Shown here piece after piece: positions 57,405-64,000 of a stretch of 64,000 nt of DNA. The notes under the pieces are model-generated. The model was given only the letters and a program-made list of their open reading frames with translations. It searched no databases and was not told the origin of the DNA. The stretch is from Rosa chinensis (taxonomy: Eukaryota > Streptophyta > Magnoliopsida > Rosales > Rosaceae): contig NC_037091.1 in assembly GCF_002994745.2 (NCBI RefSeq), forward strand, positions 2,721,501 to 2,785,500, given 5' to 3'. Each line of letters begins with the position of its first letter. Within the stretch, counting starts at the first letter, position 1. Made by a program: the position numbers and the translations under genes.

Positions 57405-59235
57405 TCATAATTCAATTTCATAATCGACTACTACCATTTGAGGTTGAGTACTACTCACATTAAATGTAACAAGAGATTTGCAGTAGTTGGTATTTGTGGT
57501 GAGCACAGTACTGCTGGAGCCACACTCACTTTCCATTAGTGAAACTGAGGATCTATCCAGCTTGATATTATACCAAGGGTACTGGTAATTTTGAGCAGTG
57601 GAACCTACATGTGAAGATGACCTCTGCATCTTCACAGACCTTGGGATATGATTCCTTCCTTCCATTGATGTCCTTCGCGGTCGGCTTGGTTGTCTCTCAA
57701 ATGCATCTGGAGGTCTTTGCTTTGGTGCACTCTGTGATCTGGCTTTGGCCTTTGAAGATTGTGTATTGGCCATGTAATTTGGGTACAATGGGTAGTCATA
57801 GGACAATTGTTCTGCATAATCTGGCCTCGGAAAAGCGAAAGGAACTCTTGATGGATCCGGTTTGGACATTGCAGAGTAGCACTGGGGGCTGCTTTGTGCT
57901 GTTCCGAAGGAAAAGTCCTCAAAATGGCCACTACAGGCTCCTGGACTCATCATGTCCTGAGTCAGAGCTGACGGAGCTGGTGAGACATTGCTGCAGTTGT
58001 CTGGTTTTATGTATGGTTGATGATTTGGTGCAGACTGAGTCGAAAATCTAGAGTCTGGTCGATCGGCTTGTGTGTGATTCGAGTAGCTGTTTCTGCCCTT
58101 CACATTTCCTTTTGATTCCCCAAGATCCATCTCCACAATCTTAATGTTCTCTTCCATGCCTCTATCAAATTCCTACAGTAACATAACCACATTGCAGACC
58201 AAATATTGGTGTAATGAGAAACCTGTTCACTATTTCATATGAACAAAACTATTAACAGTGAAAGAACACAGGAAGAATGTTTTGGGAATAATACTGAATC
58301 AGCACAGCTCTAAGTTTCTGACTAGTTTAACTGTTTGAGAATAACAGGATGCAGGAAAATCGAAGACTTTGGCAAAGGGTATGAAACTTAGTAACTTACA
58401 TTATAAGAATGCCTGAGCCGATTGTCCTGTAAAGACCTTCTGCCGGTGGATGGCCTAGGATTAACAGTATTTCCATCTTCAACCATCCGAATCCTCTGAG
58501 CTCGAGCTCGAGCCTGTGCTGTCACCAATGCCTGCATGCACCGCAGCGTGGCTTTGGCCTGTTTTCTCACCAGGTGACCCCTTACCAATGCCTGCAACTT
58601 TACTAGTCCTTTCAATGCACACAATGCTTTTCTTGCCTGCAACAAAACCAATATAACAGTTCAAAAGACTAATCATGTGAGAGAAACGTTGTATACAAGG
58701 TTTTTTTTTTTTCCAGATTAATAAGAACATAGATTGGAATTCAATATTTCCATACCAGATAAGAACGAAATACAGATTGAATTTTGATGGCGGCCGCCTC
58801 TTCAATGGCTGCAGTTTTCTCATTGGCAGCTGCTGTCAGCCGCATGACAGCAGCTGCAGCTTGTGCAGCTGCTGCAGTTGCATCAGCAACAGCAGCTGTG
58901 GCTGCTGCCACTGCCAAGGCATGTTTTTTCTGCTCATAATTATCAGAGAAATCCAATGTTGTGTGCACAGGTGGTGGTGTGGTTGGTGATGCTTCTACAA
59001 CATTTGAGTCCTTTGAAGCTGGGGATGTGGCAGATGACCTTCTGAAACTCCACCTCCTCTTCTCCTTTGGTGTTGAATTTGGAGTGGTGGGATTCTGATC
59101 GTGAGTAGTGGCAGGTGAGCAATTCTGATTAGTGGTGGTGGTGGTAGCAGTAGTTGGACATTTTTCCTTGTCCTTGTGATCTTTGTCTTTCTTTCCTGTC
59201 AAGAAGCTTCTAAGCCATTTGCCTGTCTTTCCCAT
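57405..59235 (-). CDS. IQD-family calmodulin-binding protein (IQ67 domain), intact, three exons
   Basis: IQD proteins bind calmodulin and commonly associate with microtubules or the plasma membrane as scaffolds. Exons: 58756-59235, 58400-58636 and 57405-58172, all with GT/AG borders and phase-0 introns, giving 494 residues. N-terminus [19 protein letters not shown] is basic, as in many IQDs. An Ala-rich segment lies at about 105-145. The IQ67 domain is at about 145-215 ('[16 protein letters not shown]' then '[20 protein letters not shown]'); intron 1 falls after its 16th codon, the position conserved in the family. The C-terminal DUF4005 motif '[20 protein letters not shown]' starts near residue 370. 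pI appears high. I cannot assign an IQD number. No lesions seen; it is the one gene in the window I would call functional. Confidence 0.95.
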
Positions 59236-60728
59236 TATCTGTGCCTAGTTTCTAAGCTAGATGCCACCACTGGATCATCAACAACATGGAAAGAAGAAAG
59301 CAACAAATGATAGAGTTAGAGGAGTAGATCTATTTTCTTCATAAGTTGCTTTCAGCATTATAACTGACCCTCTCAGTTAGATTACATCTTAAATTGCCAG
59401 CTAGCTAGTCCGGTCATTATTTGATCCTTCTCTGTTATTAACTTTCATATGCAACTTCCTGGACACTGATATCTAGTTGTGTCAATTTTCCAAGTTAGGC
59501 ATAGATTCGTTGCCTTATTAACTTTAGACTTTCAGCTACCATTTTTGCCCTTCTGGTACTCGTTATTCTGATGCAGGCCTCAAGGGTGGTTTGGTAAACC
59601 ATGTGAGTTGGGTTTAACATGGAATCTGGTGGATCAGAAAGCATGTGGAAATGGGTCAAGAACAGGCAGCACTAGTGTAGAATACGCATTTTAAAGGGGT
59701 GGGGAGGAGGTGTCGAGTACTCTAGCTGGGGGTCCATTTGGGGTTTTCTGATTTTACAAATAGACAGAGATTATTAGAATGGGCGATGTGGGATCCCCAT
59801 ACAAGTGTTTGAGTTAAGGAGGCTCTGGTTCTTCACGTGCTTATCCTATCCTAGCTGTTGGGGTTGAGTTGAGGCCAAGTTTTACACGATCCAAAGTGAA
59901 GCTAGGTGTGGAAGTTATCTATGGTTCTTGATCAATGATACCAAGACCTTCTACCAAGTATGGTTTAATATACAGACCTATAAAAAGTATGGTTTAATAG
60001 CCTCTACGCTGCCTCAAGATGAGATAAGACAGTAGGTGAAGGGTTGGTTTAATGTGAGAACTGTTGCATCAAATTATTACAATGCAATCAGAAACTAAAT
60101 GCATTAGTAAATGCGAGAGCTATTTCTGCATCCAATTAATGTATGAGGAATCCATAAATCTTCGTTGGTTAATGCGAGAGCTGTTTGTTTTATCAGATTA
60201 TTACATGCGGGACTGAAATTAAAATGAAGAATCAAAATTGTCTTGCTTCTTTCCTGATTTTTCCAAGATAATTTTTCACAATTTATCTTATTTGCATGCC
60301 TATCGAACTTTATTGTGGTATTTTTGCTGTTAACTCTTAGAAAAAGAGTAACGTATGTGGAGAGGAGCTGATAATCCGTTTGAACAAAAATTAATTGGGG
60401 GCAAATTCTTCACTTCATCGATCGAACCTTATGTCCCTCTTCCCTCCCACACGAATTATTGTTACAAAAACAAAAACAAAAAACAAAAAAAAAAAGTGAC
60501 AAAACAACAGCTAATTGACCAAAAATATAAGAATTGTAGTTGACATATATAGGTATTACGTGCACTTTACCTACTCTAACTAAAAATCTTTGTATTTTCA
60601 AAGAATTTTTATTTGCATACGCCTCCTTAAGAACAAGTGCATGCGCTAGCTGGGATGTGATGAATCTGCAACAGTCACCAATTAAGTTGCTAATTGATAG
60701 ACTATGAACGGATACCTAATAGATTACG
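59236..60728. other. Upstream region of the IQD gene and spacer
   Basis: Would contain the IQD promoter (minus strand). No other gene seen. Loosely repeated phrases 'ggttaatgcgagagct' with 'cagattattacatg' occur near 60049-60090, 60112-60140 and 60165-60210. Confidence 0.45.
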
Positions 60729-61354
60729 TAGACCTATAAATGAACCGGATTTGGATCGGATTGACCTAAATCCAAACCCGTTTACTTAAAAAAAAAATTT
60801 ATCCAAACCCGCTCCGTTAACCCGGCGGATTATTGATAGCTCGATCCAAATCCGTATCCGCCGGATTAACAGATACCCGATTCGCTAATCCGACCCGTTT
60901 ATAATTTCAAATATTTTAAAATTTTAAATAGTAATATTAAATTTATATCATGATACCTCATAAGATATTAATAAAATATTAAAACAACATGAAAAGTATC
61001 ACCAAAAGTAGAATTACATTATCAAAATTCTTAATGCTTCTTGGAATCTTGGGTGATGGACTGTCCCTTAGATTTCTACAAAAAATTTGTATTAGAAATT
61101 TTTCATATTTTATATTTTATATTTTAAAAAATATATATTATATTAATAAAAAATAATATTTTATGATTATAAAAAACTGGCCGGATCATTAACGGATCGA
61201 ATCGATTTAAATCCGTATTTGATCCGTTAAATAAACGGGTTAACGGATTTGGATCATTAACGGATCAACGGATCAAAATTTTTGATCCAAACCCGTCCAA
61301 TAGCCACAGATCTGGAGCGGGTCCGGATCAAAATCCTGTCTATTTACAGGTCTA
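60729..61354. mobile_element. hAT-type MITE
   Basis: TIRs TAGACCTATAAATGAACC (60729) and TAGACCTGTAAATAGACA (read inward from 61354), with a perfect 8-bp TSD agattacg (60721-60728 and 61355-61362). It is 626 bp, non-coding. Subterminal motifs such as 'ggatccgttaa' and 'gatccaaacccg' recur on both sides. Needs a hAT transposase in trans. Confidence 0.9.
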
Positions 61355-61362
61355 AGATTACG

Positions 61363-62568
61363 TCTAACAAAATAATTCACTCACTGCGACTAAAATTAAG
61401 TTCTTATTCTTTATTTTTTTATCCTATTGATTTTTATATCAATAAATTTCAAACTCATAACTTTCACGATATTAATTTTACACATAAGCAATAGATCACA
61501 GTACGTTTACAAGTTTAACAAATACAATATGCACAAATTGAACATCAAATAGATTAAGGAGGAAACTCCATCCAGCTTCTTAAATTGAACAGGGTGGTAG
61601 CACATGAACATCAAACGAATAGTGTTTTTATATATCCCCATCCATCTTACCCATTCAGGCATTTACACAAGAATGGCTCAAAAGGAGTAAAGTGCATTAT
61701 TGTTCAACTATATATATGTGTCTGTGTGTATCGACATATAATAAAATCAAAGAGTTGGCAATCACATGGTATGTGTTTATGTGCTCCCCTTTGACTAGGT
61801 GTTTGCTTCATGGAAACACCCTTCCAATTATTAAACACGTAATCCTATAAAAATTAGTAGACACAATCAGCCTGTAATCCCTCTTACTCATCTTACCAAG
61901 ATCCTATTCAATTTTTTTTTATCTTTTGAAAGGATCCTATTCAATTATTTATTAGTAGAAAAATTAAAGAGTTTAATTAGAATTTGTAAAGTGTGTGGAG
62001 TACGTATGTCAATTTTAGTTTAGTCAAAAAATATCTTTTTTCAATAAAATATTAATAAAATTTCAAATTCAAATTTATTTTCTTCAAATTAACGGATTCT
62101 GATGAAATTCAAATTTAACTAGACAATTTATTCGTTTAAAATATTGTTTCCCATCCATATCATTGTTATCATTCAGCAGCATCATGAAAGATGACAATAA
62201 ATACCTTTGATAGGGAAATTTTTGGATTCAGGCATATTATGGGTGGAGTATATAGTTTGGATTATTGATTCAGAAGATCAATTAGGTAGGGTCATCAATG
62301 ATTCAATGATATCCATGTTTCTTAATTAGTTTATTGTTTTAACCTTCATGCATCCATCCACTTGAAAGTTAAGCATGTGGAGACCGGTGCATATAATCCC
62401 TCAAAAGACATTCTGTCATTCAAGCAATATTAATTTTGGGGCCCCTTTTTAAAACTACACACCCTCTTAATATTTTATTAGTTTCTTCTATTCTCTTTAA
62501 ATTTCTTTCCAACATTGCCCTTACAGCCATAACTTTTTCGACTCCTTCCATCTTCATCATTTTCGACG
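61363..62568. other. AT-rich intergenic DNA, no gene seen
   Basis: No domain or repeat structure recognised on either strand. Confidence 0.5.
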
Positions 62569-63515
62569 ATGATGGCTCTCCGATTGAGAACCAACCACCG
62601 AACCCTCACAAACCCATCTCTCATTCACCTCTTCTCCACTTCCTCTGTTAAACAGTGACAAGCGTGGCCCGTGGACCACCATTGTATCGATATTGTCCCA
62701 ACTTAACCACTCATTTGGTGTTGGGTTTTAATCACAAAATGTCTTGGTACAATTGGGTGAGATCCACCCACTTATCAGTTATATTTTATTTGTCACTTTT
62801 CCAATGTGGAATCTTTCCTCTCCAACACGCCCCCTCACATGCAACCTACTCTAGGTCTGCACGTGAAATTAATTAATCCAATTTCACATTGGAAATTGGG
62901 ACACAAGCCTCATATCAGAGACTTGGTCAATACAATCCAAGGCCCACATTGGACACTTGGTAATTTCGATGACAATACAGAGAACCCTAATTTGGCTCAT
63001 GATACGTGCCTACGTGGAGACGCAATTGGAGAAGGACCCGCTCTGATACCATGTTAGACAGCGACAAGCGTGGCCCTTGGCCCACCATTGTACCGATACT
63101 GTCCCAACTTAACCACCCGTTAGGTGTTGGGTTTTAATCACAAAAGGCCTCGGTACAATTGGGTGAGATCCACCCACTTATCAGTTATATTTTATTTGTC
63201 ACTTTTTCAATGTGGGATCTTTCCTCTCCAACATCCTCCTCAGACCCATCCGACTCAACCGACCCAATTGAACCCAATCCCCAGTCCGACTCCTCCTCTC
63301 TGTCTCCAATTACTTCAGCGATGTCAAAACCTGCATCAGGCAACAGTCACAGTCACAACAACAACTCTTCAGACCCACTTCACACTCACAGCAACAACAC
63401 AGCAGACCCACTTCTCATAACAACAGCCCTTGTCTCTCTTGGCCTTCCAAGACTGCCTCCTTGGCCGGGAGGGATCGAACTCGCTTTCCTCTGTTCTTCT
63501 TCTCTCTGCGCGTGA
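62569..63515 (+). pseudogene. Putative organelle-targeted protein N-terminus, split by a TRIM element
   Basis: ATGATGGCTCTCCG at 62569-62582 opens a frame rich in Arg, Ser, Thr and Leu ('MALRLRTNHRTLTNPSLIHL' then 'FSTSS'), the look of a mitochondrial or plastid presequence. The TRIM (62646-63233) interrupts it. Beyond the second TSD the same frame continues ('DPSDSTDPIEPNPQSDSS', 'SGNSHSHNNNSSDPLHTH', 'TTALVSLGLPRLPPWPGG') to a TGA at 63513. Without the insertion it is one open frame of about 115-120 codons. No catalytic domain is reached, so it may be exon 1 of a longer gene whose remainder is not visible. A PPR-type or other organelle protein is possible but unproven. Confidence 0.5.
62646..63233 (-). 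mobile_element. TRIM retrotransposon, complete
   Basis: Two 182-bp LTRs (62646-62827 and 63052-63233), TGTTARACAG...CTCCAACA, with a perfect 5-bp TSD tcctc (62641-62645 and 63234-63238). On the minus strand the sequence just inside the right LTR is TGGTATCAGAGC (63040-63051), the canonical initiator-Met tRNA primer-binding site. The purine tract is at the left LTR ('gtgaggggg', minus strand). Internal region only 224 bp, no coding. The size and structure are typical of TRIMs. Confidence 0.93.
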
Positions 63516-64000
63516 GGCGTGTTCTAAAACCTTCGAATTGGTATGAAACTGCTTTATCAAACTAAATGAAAGCCATAAGCACTGAGCCACTTCGAATTGG
63601 GCTTTTCCAGTTCTTCTGCCATGATGGCTCTATTGGAGGATTATGAACAACTGTATTCATAATTTTGGGATACCCACAATGAAGTACAACCCTTATGGAC
63701 ACGATGCTCACCGCAGCGATATATTGTCTGAACTAATCAACAATGAAGTACAACCCTTCTGTTTAAACCTAGTTTCTCATACTTGTGTGAGTATAAGGGT
63801 CAGGTTGGAAGGTTCTTTATGTTGGTGGTGCACTTTACAATAGTCTGGGTGGAGAATTCAAATGATGAGGGGTTCCGGGGATCATGATGAGCGAATTGAG
63901 GGAAATATGGTTCGGAAAGAAATTGAGATCTTTGGTTGGTTTAATGTGGAATCAAATGATGAGGGGGCCTGGGGTCATGATGAGTGGATTGTGGGAAATA
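63516..64000. other. Right edge: spacer with a duplicated phrase
   Basis: No gene recognised. A phrase beginning 'tcaaatgatgagg' and ending in 'gggaaata' occurs at 63851-63907 and again at 63948-64000, about 97 bp apart, with scattered substitutions. The second copy may continue past the window. Confidence 0.5.

Noticed and set aside
1..64000. tRNA or rRNA genes
   Set aside because: I saw no cloverleaf with B-box or rRNA core sequence; the only tRNA-related matches are retrotransposon primer-binding sites.

Overview
The window is nuclear DNA of a flowering plant, probably a eudicot. The evidence is an intact plant IQD calmodulin-binding gene with the family's conserved phase-0 intron, a DMC1 gene relic, a DUF538 gene copy, plant-type CCCTAAA repeats, a fragment of plastid rpl16, and plant-specific transposon types (TRIM, CACTA, MULE, plant mobile domain). 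I cannot name a species. Only one protein-coding gene looks intact, the IQD gene at 57405-59235. Most of the rest is nested transposable elements, many of which can be delimited to the base by matching target-site duplications (TSDs).

Layout. 1-7384: the 3' part of a Ty3/Gypsy-type element (polypurine tract and LTR at 6729-7384) carrying an antisense, decayed plant-mobile-domain gene (2962-6470). A plastid rpl16 fragment lies in one of its introns, and a 2.2-kb solo-LTR-like element (444-2650) is inserted in it. 7385-11160: AT-rich non-coding DNA, microsatellites and degenerate repeats. 11170-26440: a five-level stack. An old Copia remnant is split by a second TGATA...TATCA element (11903-25443). 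That element holds a very young 7.2-kb non-coding LTR element with identical-looking LTRs and a 1.8-kb minisatellite (12016-19193), and separately a 5'-truncated LINE (20664-24903).

27435-33442: a hAT transposon with an 8-bp TSD and a broken transposase, containing another solo-LTR-like element. 34836-49039: a relic of the meiotic recombinase DMC1, introns included, split by two Copia elements (35183-41035 and 42567-48425). These two share their leader and pol but have unrelated LTRs. 49325 to about 55700: a CACTA element with a decayed TNP2 transposase, into which a Pack-MULE carrying a DUF538 gene (49745-51270) and a long-TIR MITE (51445-51874) have inserted. 57405-59235: the IQD gene. 60729-61354: a hAT-type MITE. 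62569-63515: a putative organelle-targeted reading frame split by a TRIM element (62646-63233).

The genes do not form a pathway; what links them is insertion history. The most interesting signals are: covarying hairpin repeats with a constant 7-nt loop in the leaders of the two Copia elements; the LTR swap between those elements and an exact 247-bp inverted duplication in one of them; the DMC1 relic with its Walker A glycine replaced; the Pack-MULE; the rpl16 insertion; and the TRIM-split reading frame. I found no convincing new multi-gene system.
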